Source: Enoplolaimus lenunculus
Lineage: Eukaryota > Nematoda > Enoplea > Enoplida > Thoracostomopsidae
Direction: 5' to 3'
DNA: 64,000 nucleotides
Assembly: GCA_030248215.1 (NCBI GenBank)
Contig: JASANG010003061.1
Coordinates: 62,001 to 126,000 of the forward strand
A program made the translations under genes and the position numbers. Below are positions 22,449 to 33,225 of the stretch, in pieces. The notes under the pieces were generated by a model, which was given only the letters and a program-made list of their open reading frames with translations, made no database searches and was not told the origin of the DNA. Within the stretch, counting starts at the first letter, position 1. The number at the start of each line of letters is the position of its first letter.

Positions 22449-23168
22449 TTTACTATAGCTTTTACTTTTGGTATGCGGACATTTTTTCAAAACGAAAACT
22501 ATATGTGGACATTGACAGTGCAACGAACCGGGTTCAAAATAAAAGATAAACCGAGTTATTTTACGCAAAACGAGTTATTTATGTTACTTCGTTAATACGT
22601 TGCGTAGTCTCAAGCTCCTGTAGCTGAGTAATGATGGTTAACGACGGTTTGAAATTATACCATACAAAATAGAAATTTACATATTCACGTAAGAAAGGGT
22701 TTAACAGGAGCAAACCAAATGTAACATCGTGAAGTGATCTTCAGGACATTGTTTCATCTCACGGTTTAAGCGTAGGTATATATTTAACCATAAAAGTAAG
22801 TTTGGTGCTAAAAACAATGAATATACTTCAAACCATACAAATGCAATTTTATTAAATATTTCTTTTTCAAAAAAACATACATTTTATCATGAATTAAAAC
22901 AAAATTTCGGTTCAAATACAGGCAATCGATTAAAGACAGTAAAATCAAATTATGAGTCTTGGAGACTTTTTGTTCCCCCGCATTCTCGCATTGATGCTTG
23001 GGTTAAAAAAGAGGTTTACCTCTTCCCAAAATGAAGACGTTGCTTAAGCGTAAGCCTAAACTTTACACAGATCATTTCTGAATCCGCCATGGTCCTACAA
23101 ATTAAGTTTAAAAGTACAAAAACACAAATTTTATAGTAAAACGATTTGGTCAGATGAAGCCGGTTAAA
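22449..23168. other. Intergenic, nothing recognised
   Basis: AT-rich spacer with the likely 3' flank of the doublecortin-domain gene; a short TTAGGC-like motif lies at 23041-23060. Confidence 0.5.
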
Positions 23169-26100
23169 TCATCTCGACAAATGTCTGGACCGAACATTCG
23201 CGACAAAATTGCTTTGTGACGGTATTTGTTTGCCATTTTTCCGATTGTTTCTACGAGCAGCGGCGCGTTTGATGTCACGGATATCAAAACCGGAACCATC
23301 ATCAACTCTGCGGCAGTCCGGAAATTGTTTTTTCGGCGCTTTTCGAACGTATCCCATGTTTTGTAAGAAAATTTCCATACTTTCAGTTGAGTCAAGGCCA
23401 CCAAACCGCGTACCAACCATTCCGCTTGACACTCGAGTACTGTTGACATGCCACTTTGGTGCTCCAGGCCCTGAACCGTACGCACATGGCTCGTAGCGTT
23501 TCGCACCTGAAAACAAATTTTGCTCTTCATATAAAAAGTTACTGGAATTTTTGATCCAATGTACCCTGGTGAATCGGCATGGTCGTTGGCATTTCTGCCT
23601 CTCATTTCAACGTATTGACTATTACGTGTTTGTCAACATCTGTACCACCCAGAAGCCTTCTACTAATCGAAAAATTTCTCTGATGTCGAACAGTTTTGAC
23701 CGCAGGACCAAAACTGAATGGCTTCATGGACAAAATTGCGAGACTACAAAGGAGACGAATAGAGATAATCTATCAGCCCGAAACTTCTGGAGACCGAAGA
23801 ATGAAGTACTTTTAACAGGGCTTAAAGAACTAAAATATACAATCTTCTGTATCATACCAAAATCCCAGGAGTCAAGTAATTTTTAGCAGAGGTTATCGTT
23901 TCCAGAAATGAATTTCTGTTCCGTTGAACAGAGTCGATACAATTTTGTCTCTTGAATCCACATCCGGGTATTTTTCGCGATTATCAGATTTACTACGTTA
24001 GGTGTAAACACCTGTGTTTTGACACATACGGTTCGGTATATCGCGAAACGCAACACAAACTGATTTTAGTTTTGTAAAGAAAATTTCTATATTCATGCAT
24101 ATTTAATAGTCTGCTGCAATCTGTTTAGTGTCATTAACCAAAATATCATCACCTGCAACGTATTTGCCTCCATCTTCAAGATGCTTAAAATGGTAAACTT
24201 CTCTGCCGTCGAGAGTCCATAAATGATTGACAGGCGTCAAAACACCGATTTTACGCGTGACTGCATCCAAAAAGAAGACCCAATGTTTGTACTCGCGGCG
24301 AGACACTGGAATTTCTGTACCTGTAATAACATAAAAACATAATAAAATGACATCATAAAAATAAAATATTTATTTTTCAAAAAATAAAAAAACCTGCAAA
24401 GCAATTGGTTGCAACCGTATCGCAACATAATTATTCGCCCGCTGTCATCAGCAACTTGTACGTTTTGGTGTAATTCACACTTTGAGCATTAATGTCAAGG
24501 ATACAGTTAACCCACCTTCCCCCAGGAAGGGAGCCCCGAAAACGGCCCCTGTTAATAAACAGAACAACCATGCGAGCTGTGTCCAGTGCGCAGTACCGTA
24601 GGCTTTCGCGAAGTTTTAAGTTTCTGCAACTGTAGTGACCCGAATAAGAAGGGAAGACTGATATTTGTTTGGCCTCTCCGTGTTATTTGGTTTACGGACA
24701 ATTATTTATCTTTCAAACCGCCCTCCGCCGCCCTTTATTACTGATATATCCGGTATTGCAACTATCTGTTGAACTAAACGTAGATTTGCTTTGTCTCAAA
24801 AGCTTGATCGATAACGCCAGGTTATACTTAGGAATGTACTTTCAAAACTTATGCTTTAAAGTTTCGAACTCAACCTTACTTGATTCTGCAACCTTTATGC
24901 ATTATACTAGAGATAAATTTAATTAAGATTTAGCGACTCTATCCGCTATGGACTCTTATTTGGGATACGGACTCCTATTGATTGGGACTCAAAATAGGGA
25001 TGCCCTGTCACTACAGTATGCTCAATGCTCAGTTTTAGAACCATGCAGTTCATGCTTAAATGTTTTAGGCATCGCGCGATAAATCCTATTTTGAGAAAGT
25101 TTCCAATTTTCCGAACTGGAAGGGTCCGACATAACGAGAGCGGCATTGGTGATCACAGTCAGCATTTTATTTGTCAAAATTACAGTTTGAAAATCCAATA
25201 ATTGGGCGAAGTGTTTGAATACTGTATTGGTCTACTGCCTGTACAATTCCTGTGGCCCTGTTTAAAGAACCTTTATGTCGTGGATCTCCATTACGAAACA
25301 CAGTAACTTTAATTGCAACATAATTCGGATCCAAACGTGGTCCACTTGAACTGCTGCCGTTTTTGTCGCTGTGAACACTTTCAGAACGACTTCTCGCGAG
25401 TGTTTTTGGAGGCGATTTGCTTCTAAAATATCAAACAGCATGAAACTGTACAAGTTTTAAGCAAAAGGTTACATTCAGGTTGATAAGCTTTGTTATACGC
25501 TTTTAATGAGTTATTCATTTCCATCCTTGCCTGTATAGAGTGTACTGTGAGCAACTAATTGTAGACTGTGTATGTGTAATCAATGCATGAAGCACAGAGG
25601 ACATGCGTGTGCTGTGCAAAAACTACACAAGATGTTAGAGCCCTCAGACTAAGCGTCAAATCCTTAAAGTCCAGCGATCATGGCAAACGTCTAAAAGCTG
25701 AAAGCCGTGAAGAGTTGAATTTTAGCTTAAAATTAATATACATTTGATAAAACCCGAAATATTCCTGTGAGAAAGAGTTAATTTAAATTATTTTCAGTCA
25801 GTGATTTAACCATTCATCCAAAGCATCGCTTGGGCACCTGTTCTTTTTCTTTCGTTTCACAGAATCACTCGACGATGCCCGGCTTCGACCATCGCTATGC
25901 TCAGAACGTGACCGGCTACGTCCAAGATTTCCAAACCAACGACTTATTCGGGACTGTTTTGGTGAATTTTGAGGAGTGGCAGACTTCTGTGATTTGGACG
26001 CTCGTTGTTCTTGTTTTGTCGACGCTGGGTCTCGTGATTTTGATCGCGTTCGTAGACGTGGCAGCCGTGGAACAAATTTGGACGTTTTTGGTGATTTTCT

Positions 26101-26427
26101 TTCACGTTTGTTTTGATTATTTTCATTGCTGGCAGCCTCACTTCTTGGTGTATCTCCATTCGCTGCTTCCGACGGTGCCTTAGAAGTCGCGACGCTCATT
26201 GGAACACCATAATAGTGCCAGTTGTTCGGTGATCCATTCCCCGTTGCACCATCGTTGCTAGATTTTGCTGATGTTGGAGTCCCAGGCGCGTCGGAATCTG
26301 CCTGAGCGTTTTCAGATGCCCGACGCGATTGCTGGGAACCGTTGGCGGATTTTGGAGAAGATTCTTTTGGCGTCCCAGGTGGAGTTGCGCTTTTCGATCG
26401 ACGTTCGAATGGCCAAGGAAGTTTCAT
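23169..26427 (-). CDS. Doublecortin (DCX)-domain protein
   Basis: Four minus-strand exons: 26427-25838, 25422-25271, 24320-24153 and 23506-23169. They join in phases 2, 1 and 1 to give 415 residues. The start is the first ATG, with a stop just upstream in frame. Residues 1-225 are disordered and rich in Ser, Arg, Lys and Pro, with SP/TP sites and RSRSRSEHS-type runs. A single DCX domain spans about residues 232-315: KVTVFRNGDPRHKG, then WVFFLDAVTRKIGVLTPVN, LWTLDGREVYHFKHLEDGG and KYVAGAKRYEPC. A Lys/Arg-rich tail ends in RSRHLSR. DCX domains bind and stabilise microtubules; the basic regions would help. Exon 1 remains open past its donor (GTGCCC) to a stop at 25798, so an unspliced short form is conceivable. 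Intron 2 carries a MITE-1. The orthologue within the DCX/DCDC2/DCLK families is not assigned; no kinase domain is present. Confidence 0.85.
24630..25016. mobile_element. MITE-1 copy in intron 2 of the DCX-domain gene
   Basis: 387 bases with CTGTAGTGACCCGAATAAG at the left and a diverged CCCTGTCACTACAG at the right. It shares GGTATTGCAACTRTCYGTTGA with the copies at 13396 and, in reverse orientation, with 32899 and 54221. Non-coding. Confidence 0.85.
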
Positions 26428-27055
26428 GTTGTCGAAAGAATCTTTATCGTTTGACAATTAGTGAAAAGTAACCGATTTTAAGTGATTGTTGATGAACGTT
26501 TTTAATTTGTAGGACAATTTCAGCGATTCGCTTAATAACCTGCAAATTTTTTATTTCCAGACAACTCATTGGTCTATAAGCTTGTGCTGTTAATTGTTAG
26601 ATTTCAAGGTTCATGTTTGTTAAATGACATAAAATAGCAAACTTTTAGCCCCAAATGTAAGTTGTTGGAAGTAACGATGGATGGAGCCTGGTAATAAACA
26701 AACTGAGCTGAAATGTTTGATTTCATACGAATTTACAGCAGCCCAAAAATCAAACACACAAAACAAATCTCAAGAGAATTGCGAAAACAGAAGTTAACGG
26801 TTCAGTCAAAAATTTATATTTTAGCACAGGAAATTTAACACGCGAAAATGATTTCGATATGGCATATATTCTTCTAAATTAACAAATCGTCAAAAACTGC
26901 TAACGGAGTTGCGCAAATATGCTGGACTTTCCACTGATAGTTTAAATGGTGTCTTCGACAACTTCTTTAGTTTGAATTTCGCTGTAACTCGCAAAAACTG
27001 TTGTATTTTCTTTCATGAAACTTAGGGTTGCGCTAACCTTTCGTTGATGTTCAGT

Positions 27056-27138
27056 GCCGTCCATCACCGAGCAGTTTCGTAGTTACGCAAATATCTCATG
27101 TAGAATGATAACGCAGGGTACAATCGGTGACGGACGGC
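27056..27138. repeat. Inverted repeat with 15-bp arms
   Basis: GCCGTCCATCACCGA (27056-27070) faces TCGGTGACGGACGGC (27124-27138), 14 of 15 paired, with a 53-base spacer. Possible small foldback element; no function known. Confidence 0.6.
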
Positions 27139-30100
27139 GCCCTAACTCCAGTATTTTAAATCGACATTATTCAGAGCGGTTTATAAGTTTTTAGTTCCTG
27201 GCTGTTTATCTGTTAAATGAAGTCGCGGTGACCAAAATTTCAGTCAAAATTGTTCGTTCAGCCATTCATTTACGTTAAAATCGGTTTCAACAGAAAGGTT
27301 TTAAAATACAGCAACCACACATATCCGTTTTCAAATACGAAAGTAAATATTCTGTTGCCAACAGAGATCAAACTGTTTAAAGCCATCAAACGATAACTTG
27401 AAAACCTGGACACAACGGTTTTCAACAGCCGAAACTTTAAAGGGAGGGCGACGCCTTCTAAAGACATTTTCGCCCCCAGAGATCAAACATTGCATCGACA
27501 GCAAAAACATGTTTATGAACATTTTTTCTGCCCACGGCCATAATCTCCAAGTCTCTTGTATTGTCTACAAATCCTGGTTGCTGTCGTTGTTTGAAATGTG
27601 TAAAAATAGAATTCTAAACAGTCAGTTTCAACTTTTCTTTACTTTTATGTTTAGGGTTGTATTGATTTTTAAATAATTACAAAGTAAGCAATATTTGTGG
27701 GCAAATGTCCAAACCTGAGAGCTCGCAAAGTCCAACCTTAAGCACTAATGGGCTCAGCATTTGTTGTTTTATTTGCGCTCAACAACAATTTGTGTTTGAG
27801 ACATTTCTGTTGTCTACTTTTAACACTCAGAAACATGGCCTGTATCGACCTTGTGAGAAGTTCGTGATTTTGACTTAAGCCTGTATCCTGTATCGCCTGT
27901 ATAGTTCTTTCCTCGATGTATGCGTATCGCTCTGATTTAGTAAAACGCGGCCGGTAAATGTTTATTATAAATCCCAACCCGCAACCCGTATGACACAAAA
28001 TACCCAAAATTAAGGCCAGCAAATCACAGGTTATGCAATTTAACTGGTAACCCGAGCCGGAATCCTTAAAGCCGACGTCTGAATCTGATTTAATCCAGCC
28101 ACTGGCTTTACCGTACCCAATACTTTTGCCAAATCCAGAGTTCTTACCCAGGAAGCATTTCGTTCATCTTGTACTTGCGAACGGGCCAATTTAACACAGA
28201 ATACAGCAAAATTTCAGAACCAAATTGCAATCAAATATTTGTCTTGTTTTCCGACAGAAAACATAATTCAGGCTCAAGCCAACTTTCTCTATGCCTCCTG
28301 TCCCGGTAGTTTTCTGTTCCGCTTATCAATTGAACTTGAAGATATTTTTGACCTCATAATTTTTCATTTATCCTATTCACAACACATGTCACGGCCCTTA
28401 ACAACAAACCAGGTTTCGAGATTGGTTTTCAATTAAGCCGGTTACCCAGTGAAACCTTGAAAAAACAGGTTCGATGCATAATGTACAGATGAACACCCAG
28501 CACTAAAATCTAAGCACACGACATTTGGTGTTATATACATGTTAATAAATATACATTGTCAGTAGTTACATGAACAATTTGTTGACAAAAACATCTCTGT
28601 TATAAGCTGAAATGCATTATAGTTTCAGGCTGGTGCAAGGCTCTGACAGTTGGTTTAAACTCACTGTTCTCATGTACCGAGAAGTTTCTGGTACATAAAC
28701 GAGCGAAACTCCAGTAGAACTGATATATCTACGATTTTAACTCAGGCAGTGGCCAGGGGTTTGAAAGGATCTGATCTTCTGTGCGATGTTTTCGACACTT
28801 AAAACCTTCAAATGCATTTGTCATCCCTTCGGTGGTTATCAATGCTATTTTATCTTCCTAATGTAGTCTCCCGTGTCTAAGCAGTGAGTGCACCTGTTTG
28901 CATTAGTGTATTTTTTCACGAAACTTTATTTTTTACCATTTTTCAGTAAACGAATGGTTAAATGTGGTGGATGGAGTAGAAATTCAACGCAGATTCGAAG
29001 CAAACAAACTCATGTACTCCCGCCCCGACCTGTGACCCCTTTTTCATGTTTACTATTTCAGATAAACAGCAATGGTAATTGGCTGTTTGTTGAGGTCGAT
29101 TAACTGTTATGTTTAAAAACAGGTCATAGAGACGTATCTGAGGATTATCATCTAAAACGGTGCTGTTATGACGTAAAGTTTCGTTGGCTTTTAATTCTAT
29201 TGATTAAAACGTTGGTATTAAGAGAACAATGGGATATAAATATAAAACACATTGAAGAATACTTGGATATCGTAAGTATTTAGAAGCAAATTTTTTGGCA
29301 TGAGCAAACTTTTTCTAGCGCCATGAGATCATCTTTGTTCATTCAGTTGTTAGAAGACAGTGACACAAAACGAACTGGAACGTATCCAAGACGTCGCTTG
29401 GGGAAAACAAACCTTCAAATTAATTTTAATTGTAAATCATGCAATAATGACCAGAAGTAACAAAACTTGGAGCCATTTCAAAATCATATCCTTCCTATTC
29501 TCGTTTGTTTACTGTCTGTGTGAGCAAAATAAGTTTGGGTCCAAACGGAGGTGAAAAATACCGGAACAATAGCATAAGCCGGCGGTCAACAAAGTTGGTC
29601 GAAGCCGAAGCGAGCCATGGTTGATGCAAAATCAGACAGTTAAAATTTTTAATTTGCTCATTATAGCAAATATCTGTAGCGTTCTTGAATCTTTTAGTTT
29701 TACGCTTATTGCTTTCTAAATCTTGACAATTTGTTCCATAAAATTGTGCCAAAAGTTAAATCGAAACGCGCCAACAAAAGAAATTTTGTAAAACTGCAAA
29801 ATTTCGCTGTTAAAATGCCCAAATCTCCGTCTTCAATTTCACCGCAGCCAAGCCAGAGGCAGACCTCTGGTTGTACCCTGGTTTCCAACACTCCAATGTT
29901 CCAAAAATACTCTTCAATTTATCAAATCATATACATTTGTTTTAATTTAGTTTTGAAACCCACAAAACTACAGTTTCGATTGATGAACCCAGCTCAGAAG
30001 CAAAACATATGGACAAAATGTTACCTCGGGTACCCGACATGGGCCATTAATTTTCAGGGGCTGCTGCATTTTAATGTGACAACAGAGGTCGCCACAAGAA

Positions 30101-31364
30101 CATAATTTGTTTTCTACTTTTAGATGTTTTGAGGCAGGAATTTGGCCCGTTGCCAGCCAGGACAATCACACGTGCAGATTCTTTCACTGAGAACATGCGT
30201 TTGCCGTTTGGAAGTGAAGTTTTTGCTTCTAACAGTTATAACTGCAAATGACAGCTGTAAGTTTTGCAAATGGATTTTCAAACAAAACGTGAAGCTACGA
30301 ATTGTTTCTGCAATTTTATTCGTCAAAATTTGCACCTTTTAAATTGCAGCAGCGAGTTCTCGCAGCCTTGCATGCTTGAATGAGACTTCAATGACTGCAA
30401 CACCGATACGCTCATTTCAAACATCAAACGCCCATTGCGAACCAATATTTACATCTGTGTCCGTGTAGAGTTTACAGGAAATGATTCAATGTCCAACACA
30501 TGCATCTTCCAGGTAATAAAGCGCACGCGATGTAAACATTTGTCCACCTTTTCTTATAAATTTGTGAAAACATCGAATTTTTGACTTTCCCCCAAAGCCG
30601 TTTATCAGTACTACTGCAAGCTATGCGATAGCTTGTTTTCAAACTGGTTGTGCTTTGGAGCAAAACATGTGAAAAGTGCACTCTATTTTAGCTAATTCTA
30701 ATACTTTGATGCAGTCTTTATAGACTCGCAGCCTTTCGGCCATTCGTTTTAATAGTTAGCTATATTTGGATACTATTAAAATAGTGTGTTAACAGTTATT
30801 TGGACAACAATTAGAGACTGGACAAGTTTTTACATCGCGTGCGCATTTTTCCCTGGATGATGCATTATTACAGTAAGCAGATATTGCATATCTGCGGAAA
30901 CTCTATTCGAACAAGTACAGAATCTAAACAACAGCATCTCAGATCACGGAATAACCTTACAATTTAAATATTTTAATGGCCCGAACAGCGATTGTATTGT
31001 CGTATGGTTTGCATTGGGGAGGTTAAAATAAAACTAATCTTCAAATCACTGGCAGGGAATTCTGGCTTTTACGCCGGGAACTGACACCAAAAGTAACATT
31101 TTGTATTAACACATGGAACGAACATCTTTTTCGACTCTCGTTCGCCAGTTGCTTTACTGTTACATTTCAATCCGCCTGTTTTTGAAGTTTCTGGATCAGA
31201 TCTGTTCTGTGCAAATTTCCAACAAAGAGTGAAAACAAACTGTGTTGGCTAAGTAGTTTTTTAACTTAACCAACCGTATAAAATGTTGAGGTAGTAAATG
31301 TCATTGTTTAGGAACCAAAACTAGAACTTTATGGCTTAAACCTCGGGCTTTGCGTTCATGTTCA

Positions 31365-31405
31365 CACTTTAGGCTCACATTCACGCAGAGGCTTAGGCTT
31401 AGTAG
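31365..31405 (+). repeat. TTAGGC-like motif cluster (family 4?)
   Basis: AGGCTTAGGCTTAGTAGGC follows diverged GGCTCACATTC units, immediately past the lipase stop codon on the other strand. Confidence 0.4.
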
Positions 31406-31440
31406 GCAAGCTATAAATGTTGGCATGATTAACGTTATTT

Positions 31441-32835
31441 TTACTGCACTCTCGCACGCGTACAATTGGCAATTTTCACAGGTTTGTTACTCGTTGGATC
31501 AACCAGCCGTACCCCTTTCATCCCCTGACAAAACTGTGACTCACCATTTGTCACAAAATCAAACCTACCCCTGGTGGCTGGATTACTTGGCGTCCACCCG
31601 TAGCCTGCTTCAGAAATCACCACCTGACAGGTTGAATTATCAAATTGTCCCCCCAAACAAGGAGCGTTTTTGCTGATGCTTTCGACGAATAAATCAGTAA
31701 CTCGATTATGAGAACAGGATTTAAAAATATTTTCATAAAGGGTGCACCCCGGCTGATCGTGGCCCCCGTTGGCATAAAAATCCGCATGCCCTACGCGATT
31801 TAATGTTCCAAAATCATCAATTATCGGGATATTGTATATATTACCTCCGGTATGTATTGCGTCTACTGCACGTGCAAAGTTCTTGTTGAACCGGTAAAGA
31901 AGAGGTTTTGAATCAAAATCTGGTTTCGCCGGATCCAATCCTGTCAGACGACCCAGGGTGGCGTTCGATAACAGTTTACCGGCAAATCCAACCACATGAG
32001 CTCCCAAGCTATGACCTGCACCCCAAACATTATCAGCAGACAGGCCTCGAGCAATAAGTTGATCAAAAAATTGGGCCAGTAATGCTCCCACAGTTCGAGT
32101 GTTTGCAGCTGAACCTAAATACAGCAAACTTTCGGCACCTTTTTGCCAATCCACTGCGATAACTGTCGCATTTTCTTCAATATCCAATATTCTGTGCATT
32201 GAGTTTATAATCCATCCGGTTGCACCGTAATTATGATATCCGTGCGCGAAAAACACGACGCGATGCTGAATAAATTTATCCCAACCCGCGGCTCCCCAGC
32301 TTGCATTTAACGCGTCAAATTGAGACAAATAATCCGGATACGTGAGAACCACAGGGACTGCGCGATTGCTACTGTTATACAACGTTAATGTTGGCTTGAA
32401 TTCATCAGGACATTTAGGGTAAACATGATCCAAATGAGCTACGTCAACGGCCCCAATAAAAGGGCAACGAATTATTTGAGTCAAATTTTTCTGGCACCAA
32501 ACCAGGATGTCTGACGTTTGATTATTTTTACTTTGGGATTTTACTGAACTTATGTCCACGCTGGGGTTGACTAAACCTTGACGTGCGCAAATTTCCGCTG
32601 CTTCAGAAACGGAGGGAGCATCAACCGCTCGAATGCAATAATTATCCCTAACAATCCACGGATGATCACATCCGTGTTCAGCTTTGAAACTTGCGTGTAA
32701 TTGGTCAGCTTTGCGTTGACTGCTTGTGATTGATTGGTTCGCTGAATGTATAACGGAATTTGAAATTGAAAAGGTCGACGATGATTGGATGACGATTAAA
32801 ATTGGAAATATGGTGTTTAACAAGGAATATTCCAT
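31441..32835 (-). CDS. Secreted pancreatic-lipase-family (GX) lipase
   Basis: Intronless frame of 464 residues from the ATG at 32835, beginning with a hydrophobic signal peptide (about residues 1-21). The alpha/beta-hydrolase fold of the PNLIP family is clear: FFAHGYHNYGATGW (oxyanion strand), the nucleophile elbow GHSLGAH with Ser276, GLDPAKPDF with Asp301 and CSHNRVTDLF with His376. The catalytic triad is therefore complete. HADFYANGG and CSHNR blocks are typical; several N-x-S/T sites fit secretion. It would hydrolyse tri- or phospholipids outside the cell. No PLAT domain follows; the protein stops about 80 residues after the His. Residues 56-160 precede the lipase core and are unusual. 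The segment CDHPWIVRDNYCIRAV ... AAEICARQG resembles the start of a C-type-lectin-like domain, but only weakly. Substrate class cannot be told. Confidence 0.93.
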   Translation of the reverse strand: MEYSLLNTIFPILIVIQSSSTFSISNSVIHSANQSITSSQRKADQLHASFKAEHGCDHPWIVRDNYCIRAVDAPSVSEAAEICARQGLVNPSVDISSVKSQSKNNQTSDILVWCQKNLTQIIRCPFIGAVDVAHLDHVYPKCPDEFKPTLTLYNSSNRAVPVVLTYPDYLSQFDALNASWGAAGWDKFIQHRVVFFAHGYHNYGATGWIINSMHRILDIEENATVIAVDWQKGAESLLYLGSAANTRTVGALLAQFFDQLIARGLSADNVWGAGHSLGAHVVGFAGKLLSNATLGRLTGLDPAKPDFDSKPLLYRFNKNFARAVDAIHTGGNIYNIPIIDDFGTLNRVGHADFYANGGHDQPGCTLYENIFKSCSHNRVTDLFVESISKNAPCLGGQFDNSTCQVVISEAGYGWTPSNPATRGRFDFVTNGESQFCQGMKGVRLVDPTSNKPVKIANCTRARVQ

Positions 32836-32898
32836 TACAATGTTAAGGATATCTGTAACTTATAGAACCCTAAAATGCATATAAAAATTTTGATGTTA

Positions 32899-33225
32899 CT
32901 GTAGTGACCGAAATAAAAGGGAGTAATAAAAGGGGGTCCCCCTTTTTGAATGTTAAACAACAGGGGTCCGTATTCCTAATAAGAGTCTGTAAGCGGATAG
33001 AGTCCCTAAACCGTAATTAAAGTCCATAAAAGTCAAATAAACCTAATTGTAGCGCATAAATGACAGGACCAAATAAAGTTGAGTGCAAAACTTTGAAGCA
33101 TACTTTAGTTTTGAAAGTACATTCCAAAGCATAACCTTGCATTGTCGCTCAAGCTATCGACACTCAACGGATAGTTGCAAACCGGGCGGCGGACGGCGAA
33201 TTTAAAAAATAACAGTTCGTAAGGC
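32899..33225. mobile_element. MITE-1 copy, truncated at its right end
   Basis: It starts CTGTAGTGACCGAAATAAAAG, preceded by TTA, and runs collinear with the copy at 54221 (shared AGATAGAGTCCCTAAACC and CTAATTGTAGCGCA). Similarity fades near 33225 and no right terminal repeat is found. It lies just upstream of the lipase start codon. Confidence 0.8.

Larger units (their letters stand above)
26428..31440. other. Intergenic ~5 kb, no supported gene
   Basis: None of the short frames has recognisable similarity or consistent splice sites. A 15-bp inverted repeat lies at 27056-27138 and TTAGGC-like motifs at about 31370-31405. Confidence 0.55.

Noticed and set aside
22147-22595. Open frames over the GGCGGGAAA array giving repetitive protein on both strands
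   Set aside because: They follow the ~20-base repeat period and have no start or splice context; artefacts of a minisatellite.
25830-26183. 117-codon plus-strand frame over the DCX first exon
   Set aside because: Antisense shadow of the Ser/Arg-rich exon 1; it has no similarity of its own.
29731-30105. 124-codon plus-strand frame in the 26-31 kb gap
   Set aside because: No recognisable motif, AT-driven composition and no matching exon nearby.
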